In this document: positions 51,646-60,020 of the stretch, piece after piece
Numbering within the stretch: position 1 is the stretch's first letter
How the letters are laid out: every line of letters starts with the position of its first letter
Source: an uncultured Prevotella sp.
GTDB taxonomy: Bacteria; Bacteroidota; Bacteroidia; Bacteroidales; Bacteroidaceae
Length of the DNA stretch: 64,000 nucleotides
Assembly (NCBI GenBank): GCA_900771975.1
Contig: CAAGPV010000035.1
Span: 16,436-80,435, forward strand
Direction of reading: 5' to 3'
The notes under the pieces: model-generated
Told to the model about the DNA's origin: nothing
Database searches by the model: none
What the model saw: the letters and a program-made list of their open reading frames with translations, nothing else
Translations under genes and position numbers: made by a program

Positions 51646-51981
51646 TTATGAGAAAAGATTTAAACTTTTATCTTCTGTTTCTTTCTCGACAGATAAATCC
51701 GTAGAAGAATCCGAAAAATCGAAAAACAACTGCTGACTTTGAGTATTATTAAGTTTAAGCCGATAAATACCACGGGAAGTTTTTTCGATTGGGCTTTGCG
51801 GATTTTTTCCTAAACGTTGCAGGTATTTCTGAACAAAAACATGTATTTCACTATATTCCATAGCAGAAAACATAGTATTTACTTCGTTAAAAACATGGTT
51901 GGTTATTTTCTGTACCGACAGTCCGTCTTTCCCTGCCTCAAACAAAATTTTCAATATCAAACGTTCGTATTGCATAATCAA
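51646..51981 (-). CDS. small protein with a predicted winged-helix (HARE-HTH-like) fold
   Basis: The 111-aa protein begins MIMQYERLILKILFEAG; ATG codons at 51981 and 51975 are both possible, and the second is more usual for this kind of start. The pattern ILKILFEAGKDGLSVQKITN, then IHVFVQKYLQRLG, then SRGIYRLKL resembles HARE-HTH winged-helix modules (helix, helix, then a wing ending in RG.Y.L). That is a weak pattern match. Its C terminus is polar. It lies just downstream of the terminator of the histone-like wHTH gene, so it needs read-through or its own unseen promoter. Confidence 0.6.
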   Translation of the reverse strand: MIMQYERLILKILFEAGKDGLSVQKITNHVFNEVNTMFSAMEYSEIHVFVQKYLQRLGKNPQSPIEKTSRGIYRLKLNNTQSQQLFFDFSDSSTDLSVEKETEDKSLNLFS

Positions 51982-52011
51982 AAAAGGAGTCGTTTACGTC
52001 TAAACGGCTCC
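51982..52011 (-). terminator. terminator of the DUF2582-type gene
   Basis: The 11-bp stem has arms 51986-51996 and 52001-52011 (GGAGTCGTTTA, one G-U pair) and a 4-base loop. On the minus strand it is followed by TTTTTT, 26 bases after the stop of the gene at 52037. Confidence 0.88.
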
Positions 52012-52036
52012 CTCTCTATAGTATTATCTTTGGTGA

Positions 52037-52324
52037 TTAAGCCAAAGTAATTTTTTTGTCATCACCTTTAATCTTACCCTCCTTAAAGAGCCATCCTATA
52101 CCAAGATAAGCTTCTTCAGTTGTAATTGAAGCAGCCTTTGCAATTTCTGCTACTGTAAGAGACTTACCTGCAGCAGCAAGAGCTTGATAAACATCACCTG
52201 CTTTAAAACCTACATTTTCAGCATTCAATACTACAGTTGCTTTCTTAACTGAAACTTTCTTTGTTGCTGTCTTTTTTACTGCAGCCTTGGTTGCAGGTGC
52301 TACTGTTGTCTTCTTTTCTGTCAT
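52037..52324 (-). CDS. winged-helix protein (DUF2582 type) with histone-H1-like N-terminal tail
   Basis: A 95-aa protein. Residues 1-~32 are a low-complexity basic tail of Lys, Ala, Thr and Val (repeats such as KKTATKKVSVKKATV), as in bacterial histone-H1-like proteins. Residues ~33-95 form a compact winged helix (VGFKAGDVYQALAAAGKSLT, EAYLGIGWLFKEGKI) of the DUF2582 family. The combination suggests a small chromatin-associated DNA-binding protein (inference). It has a -7 box (TAAATTTG, minus strand, 52387-52394) and its own terminator, so it is a monocistronic, probably abundant product. Confidence 0.85.
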   Translation of the reverse strand: MTEKKTTVAPATKAAVKKTATKKVSVKKATVVLNAENVGFKAGDVYQALAAAGKSLTVAEIAKAASITTEEAYLGIGWLFKEGKIKGDDKKITLA

Positions 52325-52386
52325 AATTAGTAAAACAATTTGTTATATTGTATCTTTTCTATTACAATTTATTATCTTAACAACTG

Positions 52387-52394
52387 CAAATTTA
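52387..52394 (-). promoter_or_regulatory. promoter -7 box of the histone-like wHTH gene
   Basis: The minus strand reads TAAATTTG 63 bases before the start codon at 52324. Confidence 0.55.
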
Positions 52395-52467
52395 CAACTT
52401 TTATTTGATAGGCTATCTTATAACCAAGGATAAAACGTACATAAAGATCAACGTCTTAGCAATTTAG

Positions 52468-54228
52468 CTAATTTTCTTGACTCAAATCAATCTTAATCTG
52501 CAGTTCTTTCAATTGTTTGGCATCCAATTGGGAAGGGGCATCCAACATAACATCACGGCCACTATTGTTTTTCGGAAATGCTATACAATCACGAATACTG
52601 TCCAAACCTGCAAGAATGCTGACAAAACGATCCAAGCCAAAAGCCAACCCTGCATGAGGGGGAGCACCATATTTAAAGGCATTCATCAAGAAGCCAAATT
52701 GAGCTTCAGCTCTTTCCGGAGTAAAACCAAGAACTTCAAACATCTTCTCCTGTAAGTTGGTATCATGAATTCTTAGACTACCACCTCCTACTTCAATTCC
52801 GTTACATACGAAGTCATAAGCTTTCGCACGTACTTGCTCTGGATGTTCATCCAATAGGGGTATATCATCAGGGTTGGGCATTGTAAACGGATGGTGAGTT
52901 GCCATCAACCTTTGTTCTTCATCACTCCATTCAAACAAAGGAAAATCTACAATCCAAAGACATTTGAAAACATTTTTATCCCTAAGACCAAGTCGATCAC
53001 CCATTTCCAAGCGCAAAGTACAAAGCTGAATACGAGTTTTATTTGGATTAGCACCGCTAAGTATCAAAACCAAATCACCATCTTTGGCATTCATCTTTTG
53101 CTTAACAAGAGCAAGATCTTCCGCTGTATAGAATTTGTCAACAGAAGATTTAGTAGTTCCGTCAGAATTATACTTAATATATACCAAGCCCTTTGCTCCT
53201 ACTTGCTGACTCTTTACAAAGTCTGTAAGTTGATCCAATTGTTTCCGTGTATAGTTTGCACAACCTGGAACGCAAATGCCACCAATATATTTTGCTTCGT
53301 CAAACACGCTAAACTTACCCAGCTGAAGAACATCTTGCAATTCAACAAATTCCATTCCAAAACGCAAATCTGGTTTATCAGATCCAAACCTGCGCATGGC
53401 TTCATGCCATGTCATTTGTTGTAACTTAGGTAATTCCACTCCACGAATTTCCTTAAACAAGTGACGAGCCATTTCTTCAAACAGATTGATAACATCATCT
53501 TGGTCAACAAAAGACATTTCACAATCAATTTGTGTAAACTCTGGTTGGCGGTCAGCACGCAAATCTTCATCTCTGAAACATTTTGCTATTTGGAAATATC
53601 TGTCAAAACCGGCTACCATTAAAAGTTGTTTTAGGGTTTGAGGACTTTGTGGGAGTGCATAAAACTGTCCTGGATTCATGCGAGAAGGCACGACGAAATC
53701 ACGTGCTCCTTCTGGAGTTGATCCAATAAGAACTGGAGTTTCAACTTCAATAAACTTGTGGGCATCCAAAAAATTGCGAATAAGAATAGTCATACGGTGA
53801 CGCAATTCAAGATTCTTACGAACAACTGCACGACGCAAGTCCAAATAACGATACTTCATTCGTAATTCGTCTCCACCATCTGTATTATCCTCTATCGTAA
53901 ACGGCGGGGTTAAAGATGGGCTCAATACCACCAAATGACGAACCAATATCTCTATATCTCCAGTCGGAATTTTGGAATTTTTACTTTGACGCTCACTTAC
54001 GACGCCCTTAACTTGTATACAAAACTCTCTTCCCAACTTATTAGAGCGGTCACACAAGTCTTTATCATCGGCCTCATTAAAAACCAATTGGGTAATTCCA
54101 TATCGGTCACGGAGGTCTATAAAGGTCATACCTCCCATTTTACGAGAACGTTGAACCCATCCTGCCAAAGTCACTTCTTCTCCAACATTGGCAATACGAA
54201 GTTCTCCACAAGTATTGCTTCTATACAT
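52468..54228 (-). CDS. aspS: aspartyl-tRNA synthetase
   Basis: A 586-aa class IIb synthetase of the bacterial type. The N-terminal OB-fold anticodon-binding domain (VTLAGWVQRSRKMGGMTFID) is at residues ~18-110; motif 2 is FRDEDLRADRQPEFTQID; the bacterial GAD insertion domain spans ~290-420; and motif 3 is GLAFGLDRFVSILAG near residue 540. The promoter is at 54255-54285. Whether it also charges tRNA(Asn) cannot be told; no gatCAB is in the window. Confidence 0.97.
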   Translation of the reverse strand: MYRSNTCGELRIANVGEEVTLAGWVQRSRKMGGMTFIDLRDRYGITQLVFNEADDKDLCDRSNKLGREFCIQVKGVVSERQSKNSKIPTGDIEILVRHLVVLSPSLTPPFTIEDNTDGGDELRMKYRYLDLRRAVVRKNLELRHRMTILIRNFLDAHKFIEVETPVLIGSTPEGARDFVVPSRMNPGQFYALPQSPQTLKQLLMVAGFDRYFQIAKCFRDEDLRADRQPEFTQIDCEMSFVDQDDVINLFEEMARHLFKEIRGVELPKLQQMTWHEAMRRFGSDKPDLRFGMEFVELQDVLQLGKFSVFDEAKYIGGICVPGCANYTRKQLDQLTDFVKSQQVGAKGLVYIKYNSDGTTKSSVDKFYTAEDLALVKQKMNAKDGDLVLILSGANPNKTRIQLCTLRLEMGDRLGLRDKNVFKCLWIVDFPLFEWSDEEQRLMATHHPFTMPNPDDIPLLDEHPEQVRAKAYDFVCNGIEVGGGSLRIHDTNLQEKMFEVLGFTPERAEAQFGFLMNAFKYGAPPHAGLAFGLDRFVSILAGLDSIRDCIAFPKNNSGRDVMLDAPSQLDAKQLKELQIKIDLSQEN

Positions 54229-54254
54229 TTTATTTTTCTTTATAATTTATAGTG

Positions 54255-54285
54255 CAAAGTTAGCAACTTTTTACTGAAACGCCAA
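54255..54285 (-). promoter_or_regulatory. aspS promoter
   Basis: On the minus strand, TTG (54285-54283), 20 bases, TAACTTTG (54262-54255); the start codon is at 54228. Confidence 0.8.
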
Positions 54286-54322
54286 GTATTTCTTCTTACA
54301 TTATTTATTGCCACTACTTACC

Positions 54323-54356
54323 AGTCGTTGGACTACAAATTCTTATTCCAACGACT
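54323..54356. repeat. 9-bp inverted repeat in the aspS/DUF1573 divergent region
   Basis: AGTCGTTGG (54323-54331) and CCAACGACT (54348-54356) are separated by 16 bases. Upstream of the aspS promoter; role unknown. Confidence 0.5.
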
Positions 54357-54465
54357 TATTAGATAAACGAATACCAGTATATCATCCAATATTAATAATT
54401 GCGTTTTTTAGGTTTAGTTTTCTTTAAATTTTGTAAAATCACCATTAATTTATAAACTTTATCAG

Positions 54466-54473
54466 TACTTTTG
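54466..54473 (+). promoter_or_regulatory. promoter -7 box of the DUF1573 gene
   Basis: TACTTTTG, 31 bases before the ATG at 54505. Confidence 0.6.
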
Positions 54474-54504
54474 CATCGAAAAAGTAAAAAAGACAAATTA
54501 GATT

Positions 54505-54891
54505 ATGAAGAAAATTGTAACAATACTTGTTTTGTTGGTAACTTGTTTTACCCTTGCAAGCGCACAAGGTCAAGCAGAAATTAAATTTGATCGTTTAAGT
54601 CACAATTTTGGGACATTCTCTGAGAACAGTCCTGTACAGAAGACTACTTTCACCTTTACCAACATTGGCAAGACCCCGTTAGTCATCAATCAAGTTGCTG
54701 CTAGTTGCGGTTGTACAATTCCACGCTACGACAAGCGACCTATAGCACCAGGTCAAAAGGGCTCAATAGAAGTAATCTATAACGGCAAAGGAATGTTCCC
54801 AGGTCACTTCAAAAAAAGCATTACGGTACGTACAAACGGAAAAGTTGAAATGACAAGGCTTTATATAGAAGGGACTATGGAGGAAAAGTAA
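54505..54891 (+). CDS. secreted DUF1573 protein
   Basis: A 128-aa protein with a signal peptide (about 1-22, ending LASAQG) and one Ig-like DUF1573 domain. Signatures are FDRLSHNFGTFSENSPVQKT, FTFTNIGKTPLVINQVAASC, CGCTIPRYDKRPIAPGQKGS and YNGKGMFPGHFKKSITVRTN. The DUF1573/ASH-like fold appears in many secreted Bacteroidetes proteins with no assigned activity. Promoter box and a 13-bp hairpin terminator frame it, so it is a single-gene transcript. Confidence 0.9.
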   Translation: MKKIVTILVLLVTCFTLASAQGQAEIKFDRLSHNFGTFSENSPVQKTTFTFTNIGKTPLVINQVAASCGCTIPRYDKRPIAPGQKGSIEVIYNGKGMFPGHFKKSITVRTNGKVEMTRLYIEGTMEEK

Positions 54892-54918
54892 GTTTTTCTG
54901 TTGATGGATAAAATTACA

Positions 54919-54953
54919 AAACCCTGCTTGTTTAAGAATCACAAGCAGGGTTT
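54919..54953 (+). terminator. terminator after the DUF1573 gene
   Basis: The 13-bp perfect stem has arms 54919-54931 and 54941-54953 (AAACCCTGCTTGT and its complement) with a 9-base loop. Confidence 0.85.
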
Positions 54954-54990
54954 ATACTATTCTAAAGCGGTTTTTCAAATTTAAACCTTT

Positions 54991-55323
54991 TTATTCAAAA
55001 GTTGGAACTACAGCAAAATACACAAGATCGTGAGTTGTACGGTTCTCCATGAAATGGGAATGACCCTCTGGGCAATAATGGCATTGACCGACTCTTATTA
55101 TTTCCTCTTTCCCATCATAAGTAAATACCGCTTCGCCACTAAGGACATAAATAACCTCGCAACTTCCGGTATGGACATGAAGCCCTGTCGATGCGCCTGG
55201 CTTTAAGATGGAATACATGATTTTCATCTTCTTATCTGAAAAATTATAAGAGTTCAACAAGCCATGTCCACCTTTAAACCCTTCAATAGTAACTTCCGGA
55301 ATTTTGTCAAAATCTATTTTAAT
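54991..55323 (-). CDS. cupin-domain protein with an apparently non-AUG (ATT) start
   Basis: The 110-aa cupin core reads LKPGASTGLHVHTGSCEVIY and GQCHYCPEGHSHFME, giving the His-rich metal site of a single-domain cupin; substrate unknown. Relatives in Bacteroidales begin MKIDFDKIPE (from memory). Here that sequence appears as IKIDFDKIPE with ATT at 55323-55321 in the start position. The only upstream in-frame ATG (55425) lies inside the 3' end of the TonB receptor gene and upstream of its hairpin terminator (55341-55376). The frame from 55425 would add 34 residues with no cupin character. I chose the ATT start; 55425 is the alternative. Confidence 0.7.
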   Translation of the reverse strand: MKIDFDKIPEVTIEGFKGGHGLLNSYNFSDKKMKIMYSILKPGASTGLHVHTGSCEVIYVLSGEAVFTYDGKEEIIRVGQCHYCPEGHSHFMENRTTHDLVYFAVVPTFE

Positions 55324-55340
55324 TTGATTATTACATTTAA

Positions 55341-55376
55341 TAATAATAGGACAAGTTTCGTCTTGCCCTATTATTA
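55341..55376 (-). terminator. hairpin after the large TonB receptor gene
   Basis: The 15-bp stem with one mismatch has arms 55341-55355 and 55362-55376 (TAATAATAGGACAAG) and a 6-base loop, 13 bases after the receptor stop on the minus strand and just before the cupin start. Confidence 0.7.
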
Positions 55377-55388
55377 TATTATAATTAA

Positions 55389-58300
55389 TTAGAATGTATA
55401 TTTCAACCCTATCTGCCCACGCCAACGGCTATAATAATCACTATAATTTCTTGTACCATAACCTCCTGTGAACTGATAGACACCTGCTCCTTGATAATTG
55501 ACAGGGCTAAAGTATGCCCCAAAGCCATCACCATAAGTATGACCCCAGTCTTTATTAAGAAGGTTTCCAAGATTAATAATGTCCAAACTCAACTCCAAAG
55601 AGTTAATTTGTCCGTCAACTTTGAAGCTAAACTTCTGAGCCAAGTGAACATCAAAATGGTGTTCAAAAGCGAGGTTGTCAGCATACCGTTTGTAATATTG
55701 ACCACGATGATTCTTCATATAAGAATCATTGCCTACCCAATATTTCATTAACTGACGCTGCATGTCTTCAGTCAGAGTACTTCCATGGTTGTCACCAAAT
55801 ACTGTATTAGTTAACACATTAGACTGATAATCACATGACTCAAAATGCATTTTATCAATTTGAGCATCTGTTGGAATGTAGAACAAATCATTACCAGTTG
55901 CCCCATCTCCGTTTACATCACCATAATAATATAATGTGTAGGGTGAACCACTCTTAGCCTGGTAAATCAGACCAACCGTAGTCTGCCATTGCTTTTGAGC
56001 ACCATATTGTATATGATAATAGGCACTTGCCTGAATTCTGTGAGGAACATTATAAGCAGAATTACCAAGTTCAGGATCATTGGAATTACGATAAGTATAA
56101 TTATAACGCCAATTGCTTTCGGCAACAGAAGACCCACCGTTATTAACGCTACGGGAACGTGTCCATGTATAACTTGCCATCAAATCAAGTCCAAAATTGA
56201 AATGTTTTTCAGCCTTCAATGACAAGTTTACCGTATAACCTTTGTTGGTATTATACAAGCCATAAATATTTGCATAAGGAGTTCCAGTCGTATGACGAGT
56301 GAACATTGGTCGGTTATCCCATTCAACACCATATTTTTGACCATATGTTTCACCGGTTTCTTCGTAGGCTAAATTTTTGTAAAGTATATCATTTAAGGTC
56401 TTGGAATATATTGCTTCTGCGGTCCAATCTATCCCTAATGCCTTAAAGTCAAATCCCAAGTTTAGACGTAAGTTTTGAGCGAACTTAAAGTTCTTGTCAT
56501 AAACATTAATAGTTTGACCTCCTTCAGCTTTTAGTTTTTGGGCATTATCCTCTTGTCCGTTAGGATCAAGAATAAGATCAAGTCCTTTGGTTGATGTTGT
56601 ATTATAAGTAGATAACTGAATACCCGTATTTGAGAAATTATTGCTAATCCAGACAAAAGGAATACGACCAGTGAAAACGCCTACTCCACCACGAAGAACA
56701 AAACGATGATCATTTGCTATGTCCCAACGGAAACCTACACGAGGAGAAAACAATGGAGTGCTTGACAACTTATGATTGGTCTTCACGTCCCATCCTTGAG
56801 CCAAAGCATGGGTATTAAATGCTGCATTCTCTGCTGGTGTATCAAAGAACAGCGGTACTTCTACGCGCAAGCCATAGGTAAGTTGAAAATTATTTGATGC
56901 ATTCCATTTGTCTTGTGCATAGAAACCCAATTGGGCTGCGCCGAAACTTGCTTTCCAACGAGGATCTCCCGTAACTTCCACATTTGCGTGTCCATAACGA
57001 TACCTATCCAAATAGTTTTTAGTAGGATCAACCTTTCCAGCCATGTAGTCTGTATAATACTCATTAAATAAATCATAAGTTTTAAAGGTATAAGAGCCAA
57101 ATAAATCTTGAATGTAAAGATTAGAGAAATTGTACAACTCGTTGTGAGTTCCGAAAGTAAATGTGTGATTACCCTTAAACAAAGTAAGATTATCTTCAAC
57201 TGTCCATATATCCTGATCGAGTGAATTTGCCATAGAAGAACGTTCAACGCCAAGGTTAACACTTCCACCGCCAACACCATTTACCGTAATCATCGGGAAA
57301 GCTGTCGAAATGTCTCGTTTATCCCTTACACGTACATAACTTGCTCGAACCTCATTACTAAGGAAGGGAGAAAGTCTGCTCTGAAGTTCTGCAATAAAAG
57401 AATTGGTTACATTTTTAAACGGATAGCTATAAGTGTTCGCATTGAGAGATGTACGCCCTCCCGTCTGATTGAGTTGATTGGCGCTAACAAGACTCCACCT
57501 TATGGTAAACTTGTTAAACTCATTGATATTCCAATCCAACTTTGCACCTAATTTATCGCTTTTGGTATAGATGTCAGGAGATGTGAACGCACCATTATAA
57601 GTAATGCCTTGCTTCTCGGCCATTGCTTTTACTTTTTCAAGTACATCATTGGCTTTTTCTTGGTCAACGGCAGATGAAGTTGAACCTATTCCATAGACAT
57701 TTGGATATTGCTTATTACTTCTCTCATAATTTACAAAGTAGAACAACTTGTTCTTGATAATTAGGCCACCAAGAGTAAATCCAAAATGATATTCTTCTTG
57801 TTTATTATATTTTGGTGCATAACCACTCCCGTCTGCCAACGGATACTTTTTCCCTATTAAATTTTGGTTATTACCATAAAAATAGGCCGATCCGTGTAAT
57901 TTATTGGTTCCCGATTTTGTAATTGCATTTATAGCACCTCCTGTAAATCCACTCTGACGGACATCAAAGGGAGCGACATTCACTTGAATTTGTTCAATGG
58001 TTTCCATACTGACCGGTTGAGCTCCGGCAAGTCCTCCATTAGACCCCGTGGGAGTCAAACCAAACACATCGTTGTTCATGGCACCGTCTATCATAAATGA
58101 GTTGTAACGATTGTTGGTCCCAGCAAAAGACATTGTTCCAGAATTGGTTGTTGTCAACTGTGGATTTAAACGTGCAACATCAGCAATACTATGAGTGATG
58201 CTTGGCATATCATTAATCTGTTGAGAATTCAAACTTGTGGCGGCTCCTGTTTTGGTCGCATTAACCCCAGCTTCTCCTGTTACTACAATTTCCTGTAATT

Positions 58301-58637
58301 CCTTAGAATCTGGGAAAAGTTCTACTGAGAAATCTTCAGCTTCTCCCAACCGAAGAGTTACATTTTCATAAGACTTTGTCTGATAACCAATATAGCTAAC
58401 TTCCACTTGGTAAGGACCACCAACACGCATACCTTGAATTGCAAATCGACCATCAACATTGGTCACTGCACGATAGATGGTTCCTGAAGGTTTGTGTGTA
58501 GCCGTTACTGTAGCACCTATGACATTCTCATTTTCTGCTACTACCTTGCCGCAGATTTCAGAAGTTGTCACTTGCGCTAAAGAGGTAGATGTAAGAACCA
58601 CTAACATCAAAACCAGAAAGAGCAATCGTTTCCGCAT
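55389..58637 (-). CDS. TonB-dependent receptor, Oar-like with carboxypeptidase-regulatory domain
   Basis: A 1082-aa outer-membrane protein: signal peptide (MRKRLLFLVLMLVVLTSTSL, to about 22), a carboxypeptidase-regulatory-like domain (~25-110; GKVVAENENVIGATVTATHK), a plug (~115-270; NDMPSITHSIADVARLNPQL, then SGFTGGAINAITKSGTN) and a long barrel to about 1082. The plug and long barrel fit the Oar-like group without a SusD partner. Ligand unknown. The start at 58637 was chosen over an in-frame ATG 75 bases upstream because it begins the signal peptide and follows the -7 box. A hairpin separates it from the cupin gene. Confidence 0.9.
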   Translation of the reverse strand: MRKRLLFLVLMLVVLTSTSLAQVTTSEICGKVVAENENVIGATVTATHKPSGTIYRAVTNVDGRFAIQGMRVGGPYQVEVSYIGYQTKSYENVTLRLGEAEDFSVELFPDSKELQEIVVTGEAGVNATKTGAATSLNSQQINDMPSITHSIADVARLNPQLTTTNSGTMSFAGTNNRYNSFMIDGAMNNDVFGLTPTGSNGGLAGAQPVSMETIEQIQVNVAPFDVRQSGFTGGAINAITKSGTNKLHGSAYFYGNNQNLIGKKYPLADGSGYAPKYNKQEEYHFGFTLGGLIIKNKLFYFVNYERSNKQYPNVYGIGSTSSAVDQEKANDVLEKVKAMAEKQGITYNGAFTSPDIYTKSDKLGAKLDWNINEFNKFTIRWSLVSANQLNQTGGRTSLNANTYSYPFKNVTNSFIAELQSRLSPFLSNEVRASYVRVRDKRDISTAFPMITVNGVGGGSVNLGVERSSMANSLDQDIWTVEDNLTLFKGNHTFTFGTHNELYNFSNLYIQDLFGSYTFKTYDLFNEYYTDYMAGKVDPTKNYLDRYRYGHANVEVTGDPRWKASFGAAQLGFYAQDKWNASNNFQLTYGLRVEVPLFFDTPAENAAFNTHALAQGWDVKTNHKLSSTPLFSPRVGFRWDIANDHRFVLRGGVGVFTGRIPFVWISNNFSNTGIQLSTYNTTSTKGLDLILDPNGQEDNAQKLKAEGGQTINVYDKNFKFAQNLRLNLGFDFKALGIDWTAEAIYSKTLNDILYKNLAYEETGETYGQKYGVEWDNRPMFTRHTTGTPYANIYGLYNTNKGYTVNLSLKAEKHFNFGLDLMASYTWTRSRSVNNGGSSVAESNWRYNYTYRNSNDPELGNSAYNVPHRIQASAYYHIQYGAQKQWQTTVGLIYQAKSGSPYTLYYYGDVNGDGATGNDLFYIPTDAQIDKMHFESCDYQSNVLTNTVFGDNHGSTLTEDMQRQLMKYWVGNDSYMKNHRGQYYKRYADNLAFEHHFDVHLAQKFSFKVDGQINSLELSLDIINLGNLLNKDWGHTYGDGFGAYFSPVNYQGAGVYQFTGGYGTRNYSDYYSRWRGQIGLKYTF

Positions 58638-58689
58638 AATTAATACTATTAAATTTGATTGAGTTATAACGAATATTTTTATTATTGTG

Positions 58690-58697
58690 CAAATATA
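58690..58697 (-). promoter_or_regulatory. promoter -7 box of the large TonB receptor
   Basis: The minus strand reads TATATTTG 53 bases before the start at 58637. Confidence 0.55.
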
Positions 58698-58757
58698 ACT
58701 AAAATATTCCAAACTAAAGTTACATCGTTATGAAATTATGTTTTAAAGAAAATCGAA

Positions 58758-59477
58758 CTATCGTTTGGACAGGTTAGCTAACATTACAGCATATAATCCC
58801 GCCGTTTCAGTACGAAGCCGACTTTTCCCAAGGCTTACACTCTCAAAACCACAATCCAAAGCTTTTTCTACTTCCTTTACTGAAAAATCCCCTTCGGGCC
58901 CCACCAACACAGTAATACTTTCAAAAGAGGGCATTTTGCATAATTCAGAATATAAATCCTTTTTAGGAAATTCATTGTAGCAATGGCATAAATATTTTTT
59001 ACCTGAAATAGATTTTCCCAAAAAATCTTTAAACGAGCACAAATCAGACACTACTGGCTTCCACGCTTTTCTACTCTGCTTCATGGCTGAAATAACTATC
59101 TTTTCAATACGATCGACACGAATCTGTTTTCGTTCGGAAAACTGACACGACAAAAAATCCACTTCATCTATTCCTATCTCTGTAGCTTTCTCCACCATCC
59201 ACTCTATTCTACCTATATCTTTTGTCGGAGCAATCGCCAATCGAATCTTCCCATCCCAAATCGGTTTTTGTGGCAAAACTTCTTTTATAGAATAAAAACA
59301 CTTCTTAGAAGAAGCTAATGTTACTTCTGAACGAAAAAAATTACCAACTCCATCCATCAAGAATATTTCATCTCCTTCTTTCAAACGCAATACACGAGTA
59401 GCATGAATAGCCTCGTCAGTAGGCAATTCATTGCGTTGCTCCGCACGAGGCACATAAAAATAATGAGTCTCTTTCAT
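58758..59477 (-). CDS. rsmE: 16S rRNA (uracil1498-N3)-methyltransferase
   Basis: A 239-aa SPOUT methyltransferase acting on helix 44 of 16S rRNA. Family features are the N-terminal PUA-like part (HATRVLRLKEGDEIFLMDGV), WMVEKATEIGIDEVDFLSCQ and SERKQIRVDRIEKIV, and the knotted C terminus VLVGPEGDFSVKEVEKALDC with SLGKSRLRTETAGLYAV. It starts three bases after the bifunctional-nuclease gene stop, as part of the same operon. Confidence 0.95.
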   Translation of the reverse strand: MKETHYFYVPRAEQRNELPTDEAIHATRVLRLKEGDEIFLMDGVGNFFRSEVTLASSKKCFYSIKEVLPQKPIWDGKIRLAIAPTKDIGRIEWMVEKATEIGIDEVDFLSCQFSERKQIRVDRIEKIVISAMKQSRKAWKPVVSDLCSFKDFLGKSISGKKYLCHCYNEFPKKDLYSELCKMPSFESITVLVGPEGDFSVKEVEKALDCGFESVSLGKSRLRTETAGLYAVMLANLSKR

Positions 59478-59480
59478 TTT

Positions 59481-60020
59481 TTATTTATTCATTTTTCTCC
59501 TTTTAATCTCATCACGAAGCAATGAGGCTAGCTCATAATTCTCTCCTTCTATAGCTTTATCCAATGACAATTCAAGCATATTTTCATTAAGGGCATTTAA
59601 TGGCAATGTCATTTGTTTGCTATCCTTAACATAGGGTACGCTTTGCTGCATAAACAAACTTTCATTAATAAAAATATCTAATTTCGCTATAGTAGCCAAC
59701 AGAATCCCATCACTGACAAGAATGGGGGTTGAAGATAAATCGGCCTTGTTGATAAGCTCCGACTCATATTGGCCTTCATAAATTGCATAGATATACAACT
59801 CATATTCTCCAGTGTTAATCAAGCTTGACAACACTTCTGGTAAAAACATGGACTTTAAAGGATGTTCTCCCATTCTTATTAAAAATTCATGTTTAATGCG
59901 ACTTTCACAGACAACACCTAATTGTCGCTTTTCAGAGCCATCGGTCAATACTATCAAAGCCAATCCATGGCATCCAACAACTTCAGATAAACCCTTATAC
60001 TTTATCTGGATTTTCTCCAT
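59481..60020 (-). CDS. bifunctional nuclease (DUF151) family protein with UvrB/C motif
   Basis: A 179-aa protein. The N-terminal DUF151/BFN domain (~residues 1-135) contains VVGCHGLALIVLTDGSEKRQ and the beta-rich core; the C-terminal ~35 residues (LDKAIEGENYELASLLRDEI) form the UvrB/UvrC interaction helix pair. BFN proteins from plants have both RNase and DNase activity; the bacterial role is not established. The start overlaps the permease gene by 26 bases, and the stop precedes rsmE by three bases. Confidence 0.87.
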   Translation of the reverse strand: MEKIQIKYKGLSEVVGCHGLALIVLTDGSEKRQLGVVCESRIKHEFLIRMGEHPLKSMFLPEVLSSLINTGEYELYIYAIYEGQYESELINKADLSSTPILVSDGILLATIAKLDIFINESLFMQQSVPYVKDSKQMTLPLNALNENMLELSLDKAIEGENYELASLLRDEIKRRKMNK

